In this document: one piece after another, positions 15,597 to 24,784 of the stretch
How the letters are laid out: each line of letters starts with the position of its first letter
How positions within the stretch are numbered: position 1 is the first letter of the stretch
Assembly (NCBI RefSeq): GCF_009496005.1
Contig: NZ_WIBF01000004.1
Location: forward strand, 264,629 to 328,628
DNA from: Tritonibacter litoralis
GTDB lineage: Bacteria; Pseudomonadota; Alphaproteobacteria; Rhodobacterales; Rhodobacteraceae
Direction of reading: 5' to 3'
DNA: 64,000 nt
Notes under the pieces: generated by a model
Told to the model about the DNA's origin: nothing
Databases searched by the model: none
The model's input: only the letters and a program-made list of their open reading frames with translations
Made by a program: the position numbers and the translations under genes

Positions 15597-18500
15597 TTGC
15601 GTTTTTCCAAACTGCGGTTGAACGGTTTCAAAAGCTTTGTTGATCCCACCGATCTGATTATTTCCGATGGTCTGACCGGCGTTGTTGGCCCCAATGGCTG
15701 TGGCAAGTCGAACCTGCTTGAGGCGTTGCGTTGGGTGATGGGGGAAAACCGCCCCAAGGCGATGCGCGGCGGGGGGATGGAAGATGTGATCTTTGCCGGG
15801 GCCAGTGCGCGTGCGGCGCGCAACTTTGCCGAAGTGAGCCTGCAGATCGACAATACAGACCGGCTGGCGCCTTCGGGGTTTAATGACGCGGATCAGCTGG
15901 ACATTGTGCGCCGGATCACGCGGGACGTAGGCAGCGCCTACAAGGCCAACGGCAAAGATACCCGCGCCCGTGATGTGCAGATGCTGTTTGCCGATGCCTC
16001 AACCGGGGCTCATTCGCCGTCTCTGGTGCGGCAGGGGCAGATCTCGGAGTTGATCAACGCAAAGCCCAAGGCGCGCCGTCGTATCCTGGAGGAAGCGGCG
16101 GGGATTTCGGGGCTGTATCAGCGTCGTCACGAGGCGGAGCTGAAGCTGAAGAACACCGAACAGAACTTGTTGCGGGTGGATGATGTGATTGAACAGCTGG
16201 CGGGCCAATTGGGTCAGCTGGCGCGTCAGGCCCGTCAGGCCGCGCGGTATCGCAGCATCGGTGAAACGCTGCGCCATGCCGAAGGGGCGCTGTTGTATCG
16301 CCGCTGGAGGGAGGCGGATGTGGCGCGGCTGGCGTCAGAAGAGACCCTGCGCATTCGCGTCACCCAAGCTGCCAAGGGCGAGGCTTTGTCGCGCGCGGCG
16401 GCTGAAAAGCGCGGCGCGGCGGATGTCAAACTGCCCCCCTTGCGGGAGGAAGAGGCGATTGCGACCGCGATCCTGCAACGGCTTGTGGTGCAACGCGATG
16501 CGCTGTCGGATCAGGAAACACAGGCGCGCCAGACCATTGAAACGCTTAACAACCGGATCCGTCAACTGGGCGCGGATATCGAGCGCGAAAGCGGGTTGAA
16601 CCGCGACGCCGGTGAGACGATCGAGCGTTTGGAGTGGGAACAGCGTGAGCTGGAAAAGGCAGGCGACGGGCAGGGCGACCGGCTGGAAGAGGCCGCCGAG
16701 CTGATGCGTAACGCCACAACGGTCTTGCAGCGGCGCGAGGATCATCTGGCGCAAGTCACCGAAGATGTGGCGCGTCTGGCCGCCCGCCATCAATCCGCGC
16801 GTCGTTTGGTCGAAGATTGCAAACGCGCGGCTGAGCGGGCCCACACCGAAGGGGCCACCGCGCGCGCGGCAATGGAAGCCGCGCGCGATGGGTTGGCGCA
16901 GGCGCAAGACCGTCGCGAAACGGTTATTGAGACCGAAGAAGAGGCGCGCGCCGCCTCTGAGGCGGCTGAAGAGGCGCTGGCTGCCGCGGATGAATTGCGC
17001 ACCGAAACTCAGTCCCGCGAGGCGGAAGCCCGCGCGCAACGCTCCGAAGCGGATGGCGAATTGGGCGCGTTACGGTCCGAGGCTGCGGCCCTGGCGAAAC
17101 TGGTGGCGCGCGACACAGCCGAAGGCGGCCAGGTTCTGGACGCGCTGCGTGTAGAGCCGGGATATGAAAAGGCGCTGGGGGCGGCACTGGCCGACGATCT
17201 GCGCGCGCCTTTGGCGGAGATTGATGGCCCATCCGGTTGGGTGACTTTGCAGGGGTATGACCGCGAGTCGGCGCTGCCCGAAGGGGTGAAGCCCCTGGCC
17301 TTGTTCGTGTCTGGGCCCGAGGCGTTGTCGCGGCGGATGACCCAGATTGGTGTGGTCGACGCGGATCAGGCGCGCCACATGCAGCCGCGCCTGCGTCCGG
17401 GGCAGCGTTTGGTGACCCTGGAAGGGGATCTGTGGCGTTGGGATGGTTATCGGACCTGGGCCGAGGACGCGCCAAGCGCTGCTGCGCTGCGTCTGGAGCA
17501 GATGAACCGGCTGGAGGCGCTCAAGCAAGAAGTCTCGCATGCGGAGGCGCGGGCCGATGGTCTGGCGGCGGCGCATGATGCGTTGCAGCGCCAATTGGCT
17601 GAGGTGACCGAAGCCGACCAAGCCGCGCGTCAGGCCCGCCGGGTGGCGGATCAGCGGGTGGCGGACGCAGCCCGCGCGCTCAGCAAGGCGGAGGCGGATT
17701 GCAATCTGGCAGAGGCCAAGCTGGAGACTTTGGCGGTGTCTTTGGCGCGTCATGATGAGGATGCCGAGGTCGCGCTGGAGCGATTGGAAGAGGCGCAGGA
17801 AGCCTCGGAAGAGCTGCCGGATCTGGAAACGGCCCGTGCAGGCGTCGAAGAGATCAAGCACAGTGTAGAGGCAGCGCGGATCACGATGATAAGCCACCGC
17901 TCGGCCCATGATGAGCTGCGTCGTGACGGAGAGGCGCGTATTCGCCGCAAGCAAGAGGTGATCAAAGAGCTGTCAGGCTGGAACCACCGTCTGGAAACGG
18001 CGGGCCGCCGGATTGCGGAACTGGTGGAACGTCGGGACGCCAGCCAAGACGAGCTGGAAGAGGCCATGGCCAAACCGGCTGAGATCGAAGAGACCCGTGA
18101 AGAGCTGAACGAGTCGATTGCAGATGCCGAGGCGCGCAAATCCGCCGCAACCGAGGCGTTGATTGCCGCCGAAGCGGCGGTGCGCGAGGCTGCGCAACAC
18201 GAAAAGGAAGCCGAGCGTCTGGCCTCGGAAGCGCGCGAAGAGCGGGCCCGTGCCGAGGCCCTGACCGACAGTGCGCGCGAAGCCGTTCAGGCTGCTGCAG
18301 GCCGGATCATCGAAGAGCAGCAGGCAACGCCGCAGGTTCTATTGGAACGTCTGGCCGTGGATCCCGAAGAGATCGAAGCGGTTGAGGTTCTGGAAGAGCA
18401 GGTGGGGCAGCTCAAACGTCAGCGCGATTCGCTGGGGGCTGTGAACCTGCGTGCCGAAGAGGACGCGCGCGGGATTCAGGTCGAACATGACGAGCTGGTC

Positions 18501-19052
18501 AGTGAAAAGCAGGATCTGGAAGAGGCGGTGAAAACCCTGCGGGCGGGGATTTCCAGTCTGAACCGCGAAGGCCGCGAGCGCCTGTTGACGGCTTTTGAAC
18601 AGGTCAACAGCAGCTTTTCATTGTTGTTTCAGCATTTGTTTGGCGGCGGTGAGGCCAATTTGGTGATGGTCGAAAGCGATGACCCGCTGGATGCAGGGCT
18701 CGAGATCATGTGCCAACCGCCAGGCAAGAAACTGTCGACCCTGTCGCTGTTGTCGGGCGGGGAACAGACGTTGACCGCGCTGGCGCTGATCTTTGCGGTG
18801 TTCCTGTCCAACCCCGCGCCGATCTGCGTGCTGGACGAGGTCGACGCGCCGCTGGATGATGCCAATGTCACCCGGTTCTGCGATCTTTTGGATGAGATGT
18901 GCCGCCAGACTGATACGCGTTTTCTGATCATCACCCACCATGCGGTGACGATGGCGCGGATGGATCGGCTGTTTGGGGTGACCATGCAGGAAAAAGGCGT
19001 GAGCCAGCTTGTCTCTGTTGACCTGAAAAAGGCCGAAGCACTGGTGGCGTAA
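15597..19052 (+). CDS. smc: Chromosome segregation ATPase SMC
   Basis: 1151-residue SMC protein, the condensin core that loops and organises the chromosome with ScpA/ScpB. Walker A GPNGCGKS is at residues 31-38. Two long Ala/Glu/Arg-rich coiled coils flank a hinge at roughly residues 500-650. The ABC signature LSGGEQTLTALAL and Walker B CVLDEVDAPLDDAN lie near the C-terminus. The TTG start at 15597 gives the family N-terminus (MRFSKLRLNGFKSF) and has AAAGAGG six bases upstream; a GTG 21 bases earlier is less likely. Confidence 0.96.
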   Translation: MRFSKLRLNGFKSFVDPTDLIISDGLTGVVGPNGCGKSNLLEALRWVMGENRPKAMRGGGMEDVIFAGASARAARNFAEVSLQIDNTDRLAPSGFNDADQLDIVRRITRDVGSAYKANGKDTRARDVQMLFADASTGAHSPSLVRQGQISELINAKPKARRRILEEAAGISGLYQRRHEAELKLKNTEQNLLRVDDVIEQLAGQLGQLARQARQAARYRSIGETLRHAEGALLYRRWREADVARLASEETLRIRVTQAAKGEALSRAAAEKRGAADVKLPPLREEEAIATAILQRLVVQRDALSDQETQARQTIETLNNRIRQLGADIERESGLNRDAGETIERLEWEQRELEKAGDGQGDRLEEAAELMRNATTVLQRREDHLAQVTEDVARLAARHQSARRLVEDCKRAAERAHTEGATARAAMEAARDGLAQAQDRRETVIETEEEARAASEAAEEALAAADELRTETQSREAEARAQRSEADGELGALRSEAAALAKLVARDTAEGGQVLDALRVEPGYEKALGAALADDLRAPLAEIDGPSGWVTLQGYDRESALPEGVKPLALFVSGPEALSRRMTQIGVVDADQARHMQPRLRPGQRLVTLEGDLWRWDGYRTWAEDAPSAAALRLEQMNRLEALKQEVSHAEARADGLAAAHDALQRQLAEVTEADQAARQARRVADQRVADAARALSKAEADCNLAEAKLETLAVSLARHDEDAEVALERLEEAQEASEELPDLETARAGVEEIKHSVEAARITMISHRSAHDELRRDGEARIRRKQEVIKELSGWNHRLETAGRRIAELVERRDASQDELEEAMAKPAEIEETREELNESIADAEARKSAATEALIAAEAAVREAAQHEKEAERLASEAREERARAEALTDSAREAVQAAAGRIIEEQQATPQVLLERLAVDPEEIEAVEVLEEQVGQLKRQRDSLGAVNLRAEEDARGIQVEHDELVSEKQDLEEAVKTLRAGISSLNREGRERLLTAFEQVNSSFSLLFQHLFGGGEANLVMVESDDPLDAGLEIMCQPPGKKLSTLSLLSGGEQTLTALALIFAVFLSNPAPICVLDEVDAPLDDANVTRFCDLLDEMCRQTDTRFLIITHHAVTMARMDRLFGVTMQEKGVSQLVSVDLKKAEALVA

Positions 19053-19106
19053 CGGATCTGTTTCTAAGGTGCGCCTGTAAGAGGAACCCATATTGGGAAG
19101 GGTATT

Positions 19107-19589
19107 ATGAAAAACGGATTTTCACTATTGGGCGCAGTCGCCGCCCTGTCGCTGATGCTGACTCCTGCGGTTGCTGAGGAAGGCGAGAATGTCACCGCCT
19201 TGACCGCGGACAGTCTGGCGCAGTTTCTGGATGCAGAGGACATCAGTTACACGCTTGAGGCGGATGATGTTGGCGATCCGAAATTCTCGATCGATTATTA
19301 CGGGATCGAGTTCAAAGTCTTTTACTATGGCTGTCGTGACAATGTGGATTGCGACGCGATCCAGTTTTACTCCGGCTATGATCTGAACGGCGGCATGCGC
19401 CTGTCCAAGATCAACACCTGGAACACCGAAAACCGTTTTTCGCGGGCCTATATCTCGGATGAGGGGTCGGTCTGGATCGAGCATGATGTGCTGTTGGGTC
19501 AGCACGGGCTGCACCCGGATGATTTTGCCCAGACCATCGGGGCCTGGGCCGGTGTTTTGAAAGAGTTTGAGGAGTTTATCGGCTGGTGA
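19107..19589 (+). CDS. Exported YbjN-domain protein
   Basis: 160 residues with a signal peptide (MKNGFSLLGAVAALSLMLTPAVAEE) and a YbjN-like domain (LTADSLAQFLDAEDISYTLE, then a beta-rich body ending in a helix). YbjN folds resemble type III secretion chaperones, but the role of exported members is not known. Ribosome site GGGAAGG precedes the ATG. It lies 54 bases after smc and may be cotranscribed. The protein is acidic with two cysteines (CRDNVDC) that could form a disulfide. Confidence 0.75.
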   Translation: MKNGFSLLGAVAALSLMLTPAVAEEGENVTALTADSLAQFLDAEDISYTLEADDVGDPKFSIDYYGIEFKVFYYGCRDNVDCDAIQFYSGYDLNGGMRLSKINTWNTENRFSRAYISDEGSVWIEHDVLLGQHGLHPDDFAQTIGAWAGVLKEFEEFIGW

Positions 19590-19595
19590 GCCACG

Positions 19596-19617
19596 GGCGT
19601 CACGGCAACGTGACGCC
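19596..19617 (+). terminator. Perfect 9-bp hairpin with GCAA tetraloop after the YbjN gene
   Basis: GGCGTCACG (19596-19604), loop GCAA, then CGTGACGCC (19609-19617), starting six bases after the stop. The T-tract is short (TGTTT), so it is either a modest intrinsic terminator or an RNA-stabilising hairpin. GNRA loops are exceptionally stable. Confidence 0.6.
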
Positions 19618-19648
19618 TGTTTCAGGGCTTTGTCCCTAAGATGATGGC

Positions 19649-20005
19649 ATGAGACATCTTCTGCTTTTGATTATATGTGGCTTGCCATTGCCGGTGAGTG
19701 CCGGTGAATGGGCGTTGCGCCCCAATGATCGTCCGTTTACCGACGAAGAGCTGGCCCGCCTGCCAGAGCGCAGCTTTGTGTTCTATGATGATGGCGAGTC
19801 GATCTATGGGCCGGATGGGGCCTATTCCTATACGTTTTCCGCGGCCAATGGGGGCGGAACATCCTGGGGCAGTTATCACATCGCGCAGGATGGCAGCGTT
19901 TGTGTGGAGTTCGTTGGCGGTGCCACGCGCTGTGATGTGTTGGTTCACAGCGGATCACGGGTGGTGTTGCTGACCGAAGATGGCGAGCGCTATCCGGTGC
20001 GCTGA
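19649..20005 (+). CDS. Small exported protein of unknown function
   Basis: 118 residues with an N-terminal signal peptide (MRHLLLLIICGLPLPVSAGEW) and a small beta-rich domain containing a two-cysteine pair (SVCVEFVGGATRCDV). I do not recognise a family with certainty; the spacing of YTFSAANGGGTSWGSY recalls small periplasmic proteins common in Rhodobacteraceae. No strong ribosome site is seen before the ATG. It is convergent with the lytic transglycosylase gene, 34 bases away. Confidence 0.6.
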   Translation: MRHLLLLIICGLPLPVSAGEWALRPNDRPFTDEELARLPERSFVFYDDGESIYGPDGAYSYTFSAANGGGTSWGSYHIAQDGSVCVEFVGGATRCDVLVHSGSRVVLLTEDGERYPVR

Positions 20006-20042
20006 CCTCCGGTCATGGTCAGAATGAACTGACCTCCAGTCA
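20003..20042. repeat. Short direct repeat and hairpin between convergent genes
   Basis: TGACCTCCGGTCA (20003-20015) recurs as TGACCTCCAGTCA (20030-20042). The first copy contains the stop of the small exported protein and the second overlaps the transglycosylase stop on the other strand. GGTCAG (20017-20022) and CTGACC (20029-20034) also form a 6-bp hairpin with loop AATGAA. There is no T-tract. Confidence 0.5.
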
Positions 20043-21209
20043 CAGGCGGTTCAACAATTCCGGCGTTGGCCAAGCATCAGCTGGCAGGCCCAGACGGGAT
20101 TGTTCAGCCTGCACCGCTTGGCGGGTTTTGGCGCCAAGGATGCCGTCGATCTTGCCCACGTCATAACCTTTGGCCTGAAGCCGCTGCTGCAGCTGTTTCA
20201 TCTGGGTGCCGTTCAGACCGGTTTCGGGCTGGCCTGCATCATAGACCTGCGCGCCATCCAAACGGGTGGCGAAATAGGCGGCGGTCAGAACATAGGTAAA
20301 ACTTTGGTTCCATTCGAAATAGACGTCGAAATTGGGATAGGCGAGGAACGCGGGCCCTTTGTGCCCCTGGGGCAGGATCAGGGCGGCGTTCATATCGTCA
20401 AAGGGCAGATCACCTGTGCGGGGCTGAACCCCCTTGGCGCGCCAATCCGAGATAAGGCGTTTGTTGGTAATGCCTGTTTCCGACAGGTCCAACCCTTCGG
20501 GGATACGCACCTCTTGCAGCCAGGGCTGATCTGCGGACCAACCCAGCTCTGACAGCATTTTGGCTGCAGACATCAGCGCATCCGGCGCTGAGGTCTTGAG
20601 CGTCACGTGGCCGTCGCCATCCGCATCCACCCCGTTTTCCAGAATGTCGCGGGGCAGCATCTGGACCATGCCAATCTCTCCGGCCCAGGCACCGGTTGTT
20701 TTATTGGGGTCAAAATCTCCCTTAGAAAACAATTCGATGGCTGCAAAGATCTGCGGGCGGAACAACTCGGGGCGGCGGCAGTCATGGGCTAGGGTCACCA
20801 GCGCATTGCGCGTGTTGAAATCGCCCTGAAATGCGCCGTAGTCGGTCTCAAACGCCCAGAATGCCAGAAGCACGCCCCGATCGATGCCATATGTCGTCTC
20901 GATTCGGCGGAACACGCTGTCAAATTTGGACGACATGGCCTGACCGCGATCAATCCGGTTTTGAGAGATCAGACGGCGGGAAAAATCGATAAAGGGTTTT
21001 TGAAACACCCCTTGGGCACGGTCGGCATTCAGGACCTTTTGATCCTTGCGCACACCGCGAAAGAAGTCGTTCACGGTCTTTTGGTCATAGCCTGCGCTGA
21101 TGGCTTCGTTTTTGAGCCCCAGAACAAAATTGGAGAACTCCCCTCCACATTGAGCGGCGGCGGAAAGCGGTGCCAGAGCAAGCGCGATGGTAAAAGGCAA
21201 GAAACGCAT
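20040..21209 (-). CDS. Lytic murein transglycosylase (MltB-type) with C-terminal peptidoglycan-binding domain
   Basis: 389 residues: a signal peptide (MRFLPFTIALALAPLSAAAQ), then the SltB/MltB catalytic domain with the Glu of AFWAFETDYGAFQGD and the NxxxGxA-like GEIGMVQMLP segment, and a C-terminal PG_binding_1 domain (MKQLQQRLQAKGYDVGKIDG). It cleaves peptidoglycan to 1,6-anhydromuropeptides in the periplasm. The ATG at 21209 gives a proper signal peptide and follows AGGACGG; the upstream frame is not used. It lies 36 bases downstream of cobD on the same strand. Confidence 0.93.
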   Translation of the reverse strand: MRFLPFTIALALAPLSAAAQCGGEFSNFVLGLKNEAISAGYDQKTVNDFFRGVRKDQKVLNADRAQGVFQKPFIDFSRRLISQNRIDRGQAMSSKFDSVFRRIETTYGIDRGVLLAFWAFETDYGAFQGDFNTRNALVTLAHDCRRPELFRPQIFAAIELFSKGDFDPNKTTGAWAGEIGMVQMLPRDILENGVDADGDGHVTLKTSAPDALMSAAKMLSELGWSADQPWLQEVRIPEGLDLSETGITNKRLISDWRAKGVQPRTGDLPFDDMNAALILPQGHKGPAFLAYPNFDVYFEWNQSFTYVLTAAYFATRLDGAQVYDAGQPETGLNGTQMKQLQQRLQAKGYDVGKIDGILGAKTRQAVQAEQSRLGLPADAWPTPELLNRL

Positions 21210-21245
21210 AGGGGCCGTCCTGAAAATGTCTCCGGCCACTTTTTG

Positions 21246-22157
21246 CTAGAAGAGCAGCGCCAAAGCAACTGAAACTGTCAGAAATGTTGCCCAAACCCGC
21301 CAGAGAATTGCGCTGGTTTTACGAATGTCCTGCGGGGTGAGCGTTTTGCGCCCTGCGTCATGAACCCAGGGAAACACCTGCATTTTGCCATCATAAGAGC
21401 GCGGGCCCGCAAGGGCGCAACCCAGGACACGGGCCATAGCGGCCTCGGGCCAGCCTGCATTGGGGGAGCGGTGCAGGCGCGCGTCACGGCGGATGTCGAG
21501 GAGGTCGAGCACCCGCCCGCCCGTGGCTGCGATCAACAGGGATGTCAGCCGGGCTGGCACAAGGTTCAATAGATCATCGAGCCGGGCCGCAGCCCATCCG
21601 AATTGCAGGTAATGCGCGGTACGATAGCCGATCATACTGTCGGCGGTATTGACCATCTTGTAGATGATGATGCCCGGCAGCCCTGCCACCAGAAACCAGA
21701 AAGCTGGGGCAATCACCCCGTCCGAAAAATTCTCGGCCCCGCTTTCGATGGCAGAGCGGGCGACCTGGCTCTGATCCATGTTGCGGGTGTCGCGGCTGAC
21801 GATCATCGAGACGGCATAACGCCCGGCTGACAGATCCCGGTCCAGCCCATCGGCCACGGCGTTCACGTGATCCACCAGCGAACGCTGTGCAAGAAGGATG
21901 GCCGCGATCACAACGCTGACCACCGGACCCAAGTGTGACGCGCCATAACCAAGGCCCGCACCAATCAGCAGCAGAAGGCCGACGGTCAACACGCCTTTTA
22001 AGCGGCGGTGGCTGCCGTGGTTCAAGTGCGCATCGCACCAGCCGACCAGCCGCCCCATCAGAACCGCAGGGTGGGGACAGCGCGACCAGAGCCATTTGGG
22101 CTCCCCCAGCAGCGCGTCCAGCAGGAGGGCCGGGATCAGTAACAGCGCGGTGCTCAC
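21246..22157 (-). CDS. cobD: Adenosylcobinamide-phosphate synthase CobD/CbiB
   Basis: 303-residue membrane enzyme attaching aminopropanol (phosphate) to adenosylcobyric acid in late cobalamin synthesis. Family marks: [25 protein letters not shown] at the N-terminus (first 20 residues shown in part), [27 protein letters not shown] and [11 protein letters not shown]. Several membrane helices are evident. A GTG start at 22157 overlaps the cobC stop as GTGA, implying translational coupling. With cobC it forms a two-gene cobalamin module. Confidence 0.92.
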   Translation of the reverse strand: MSTALLLIPALLLDALLGEPKWLWSRCPHPAVLMGRLVGWCDAHLNHGSHRRLKGVLTVGLLLLIGAGLGYGASHLGPVVSVVIAAILLAQRSLVDHVNAVADGLDRDLSAGRYAVSMIVSRDTRNMDQSQVARSAIESGAENFSDGVIAPAFWFLVAGLPGIIIYKMVNTADSMIGYRTAHYLQFGWAAARLDDLLNLVPARLTSLLIAATGGRVLDLLDIRRDARLHRSPNAGWPEAAMARVLGCALAGPRSYDGKMQVFPWVHDAGRKTLTPQDIRKTSAILWRVWATFLTVSVALALLF

Positions 22158-23104
22158 ACTGCAGCCTCGAGCCTTGACCACATGTCTGCGGGGGGCAATC
22201 CCAGACGCAAATAGGTGTCGGAATAGGGGAAAATGCGGCTCCAGATGTGGTGTTCTGCCAATTTGTTCTGCCAGGTCTTGGCATCTGGCACGTGATACAG
22301 GCGGAACAGATCGGTGCCGCCCGCCAGTGTCGCGCCGCGGGGGGCCATTAGCGCATCAAGGCGCGCGCAATCGGTTTTCAACCGCGCCCGTGTGGCATCG
22401 GCCCAATCGGTATCCGCAAGCGCCCGTGCGCCAATGCGGAGGGCGGGCCCCGAGACGGCCCAGGGCCCTTGCCAGTTGGACAGGCGCTGGATCAAGGCCG
22501 GATCACCAATCGCAAAGCCAAGGCGCAGCCCGGCCAGCCCCCAGAATTTGCCAAAGCTTTTGAGTATAAGGGTGCCGGGGCGTGTGGCCTCTGCCATCAG
22601 GCTGTGATCCGGACAGACGTCACAGAAGCTTTCGTCGATGATGGTCAGATCGGCGCTGATATCGCTGACCTGCCACAAACGTCCGTCGGGGTTGTTGGGG
22701 TGCACCATGACCTGCGCGTCCCGCGTCGGCGTGTCGCAGATCTGCCAGCCATGGCTGGCAAAGGCGGCCGCGTGTTCATTATAGGTGGGCCGGGTGATGT
22801 GCACCTGACCGGGGTCTGCCAGCGCGGGCAGCATCGCAATCAAGGCCGAGGCACCGGGCGCGGGCAGGATTGCCGCCCCCTCTGGCACCTGCCAGAACTG
22901 ACGCGCGGCGGCGATCAGCGCATCCAGTTCAGCCTGATCCGGCAGAGCGCTCCAGTCGCGGTCCATGAGCTGTCCCGCCGGGTAGGGGGTTGGGTTGATG
23001 CCGGTCGACAGGTCAACCCAATCCGCGCGGGTGCCGCCAAATCGGGCCACAGCGGCAGACAGGTTGCCGCCGTGATCACGCGGGGTGTTTTGATCCTGCG
23101 TCAT
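22154..23104 (-). CDS. cobC: Threonine-phosphate decarboxylase CobC
   Basis: 316-residue PLP enzyme of fold type I, making (R)-1-amino-2-propanol phosphate for the cobalamin nucleotide loop. Marks: [14 protein letters not shown] and [12 protein letters not shown] at the N-terminus, [21 protein letters not shown] and the PLP lysine in [16 protein letters not shown]. It is upstream of and overlaps cobD. Length is normal for the short CobC/CobD-type aminotransferase. Confidence 0.92.
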   Translation of the reverse strand: MTQDQNTPRDHGGNLSAAVARFGGTRADWVDLSTGINPTPYPAGQLMDRDWSALPDQAELDALIAAARQFWQVPEGAAILPAPGASALIAMLPALADPGQVHITRPTYNEHAAAFASHGWQICDTPTRDAQVMVHPNNPDGRLWQVSDISADLTIIDESFCDVCPDHSLMAEATRPGTLILKSFGKFWGLAGLRLGFAIGDPALIQRLSNWQGPWAVSGPALRIGARALADTDWADATRARLKTDCARLDALMAPRGATLAGGTDLFRLYHVPDAKTWQNKLAEHHIWSRIFPYSDTYLRLGLPPADMWSRLEAAV

Positions 23105-23195
23105 TGTCCGCCGTCCTCTTTACCGCTGGCTTGTGCGCAGGCGGTATGCCGGAGGCGGGCGCGTTAAACAAGAAACTTTGACGGGTTTCCGCGAT

Positions 23196-24179
23196 TCACA
23201 CCATTTGATCGCGCCCATGGGGCAGATCCCATTCCAGAACCGGATTGACCGGCAGGATGCGATGCGGGTTAATCGTGTCGTGGCTATAATGATAGTGACG
23301 CACGATGTGGTCAAAATTCACGGTCTGCGCCACGCCCGGCCATTGATACAGCTCCCGCGTATAGGCCCAGAGATTCGGGTAGTCGATCAACCGTTTCTTG
23401 TTGCATTTGAAATGCAGGTGATAGACCGGATCAAAGCGGACCAGCGTGGTGAATAGGCGCCAGTCGGCTTCGGTCACGCGGTTGCCCATCAGGTAGCGGT
23501 GCTGGGACAAGAGATCCTCGAGCCAGTCGAGCGTGTCAAACAGCGGGTGCACTGCCGTGTCATACGCATCCTGCGAGGTCGCAAATCCACATTTGTACAC
23601 GCCGTTGTTGACCTGATGATAGATCCGCTCGTTCACGGTTTCGATCGGCTCGCGCAGTTCTTCGGGCCAGAAGTCCAATGTGTTTCCGGTGATGCCATCA
23701 AAGGCCGCGTTGAACATGCGGATGATCTCGGAGCTTTCGTTCGAGACCACGGTGTTCTGTTGCTTGTCCCACAGGATCGGCACCGTGACCCGGCCAGAAT
23801 ATTTGGGATCGGCGGTGGTGTAGATCTGATGTGCAAACTCTTTGCCCAAGAGCGTGTCACCGGTGGCGCCATGGTCATCTTTTTCAAAGGTCCAGCCTTT
23901 GTCCAACATGTCGGGGTTTACAACTGAAACCGAGATATGCGCGCTCAGATCTTTCAGCTCGCGAAAGATCAGCGTGCGGTGGGCCCAGGGGCAGGCCAGC
24001 GAGACATAAAGGTGGTAACGCCCGCTTTCGGCTTTGAACCCGTCACGGCCCGAGGGGCCCGCGCTGCCATCTGCGGTGATCCAGTTGCGAAACTGCGCGG
24101 CGGACCGTTTGAATGCGCCACCTGTTGATTTGGTGTCGTACCATGTGTCGTGCCAGATGCCGTCTACCAAAAGTCCCAT
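23196..24179 (-). CDS. Glutathionyl-hydroquinone reductase (YqjG/ECM4, Xi-class GST)
   Basis: 327 residues of the Omega/Xi glutathione transferase group, which reduce glutathionyl-hydroquinones. The catalytic cysteine lies in SLACPWAHRTLI (about residue 63). Other Xi marks are TADGSAGPSGRDGFKAE, VPILWDKQQNTVVSNESSEI and RFDPVYHLHFKCNKK. Length matches YqjG. Cytoplasmic. The 91-base gap to cobC holds no signal I can identify, so the two may be cotranscribed only loosely. Confidence 0.93.
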   Translation of the reverse strand: MGLLVDGIWHDTWYDTKSTGGAFKRSAAQFRNWITADGSAGPSGRDGFKAESGRYHLYVSLACPWAHRTLIFRELKDLSAHISVSVVNPDMLDKGWTFEKDDHGATGDTLLGKEFAHQIYTTADPKYSGRVTVPILWDKQQNTVVSNESSEIIRMFNAAFDGITGNTLDFWPEELREPIETVNERIYHQVNNGVYKCGFATSQDAYDTAVHPLFDTLDWLEDLLSQHRYLMGNRVTEADWRLFTTLVRFDPVYHLHFKCNKKRLIDYPNLWAYTRELYQWPGVAQTVNFDHIVRHYHYSHDTINPHRILPVNPVLEWDLPHGRDQMV

Positions 24180-24382
24180 GTGTCGCTCCCGCTGTTGCTT
24201 GTTTTCTACTTAAGGCAGACGTTCATATGCGAAAATGCTGTTTTGCGCGCAGAAGCTCTGTATTCTTGCACAGGGGCACCGGCAGGCTGCGGTGACCCTA
24301 AGATTCGGTTTATTCATAAAATTTTATCGTTTATCGCTTATGGTTAACGATACCGTTACGAAGACCAGAAGGTGTAAAAGCC

Positions 24383-24739
24383 ATGACGACCTATGTCCCC
24401 AAAGCTGTCCAGGAGGCGCTGGATGCGGCCCGGATTGAGAACCTGCGCAAAAAGAGCCGTTTGCGGGTTGAAACGGATGGCCAGTTTTTTCCGGTGCTGC
24501 GCCTGTGGGAAGACGGGTTTTCGGTTGATACCGAGACAGTGCCGCAATTGCGGGGACGGGTTGATCTGTTTGATGGCGCGCGCCAATTGTCACAATGTCT
24601 AATCGTGGCGTCCGAAGAAGAGGGCGGCGAGATGCGGTATGAATTCAAGCGCTCTACCGCTGCCTCGGAACAGGCCCCGCTTGATTTTTATCAAGCGCCG
24701 GATGCGCCTGTTGGGCTGATCGAATCCAGCACAGAATAA
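24383..24739 (+). CDS. Conserved hypothetical protein
   Basis: 118 residues, soluble, no signal peptide. The N-terminal helix is basic (ARIENLRKKSRLRV); the rest looks like a small beta domain (FFPVLRLWEDGFSVD, RVDLFDGARQLSQCLIV). I do not recognise a characterised family; it resembles short conserved proteins of Roseobacter genomes. The ATG follows AGAAGGTG, and an AT-rich region with TTTATCG repeats lies upstream (about 24325-24345). It is convergent with the MalY-type gene. Confidence 0.6.
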   Translation: MTTYVPKAVQEALDAARIENLRKKSRLRVETDGQFFPVLRLWEDGFSVDTETVPQLRGRVDLFDGARQLSQCLIVASEEEGGEMRYEFKRSTAASEQAPLDFYQAPDAPVGLIESSTE

Positions 24740-24784
24740 GCGTGGATGCGCGGCCCCGCCTGTGAGCAGGGCCGCCGCTGCGAC

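Noticed and set aside
24354..24371. CtrA-type site (TTAA-N7-TTAA) upstream of the 24383 gene
   Set aside because: TTAACGATACCGTTAC fits only loosely; the second half is GTTA rather than TTAA.
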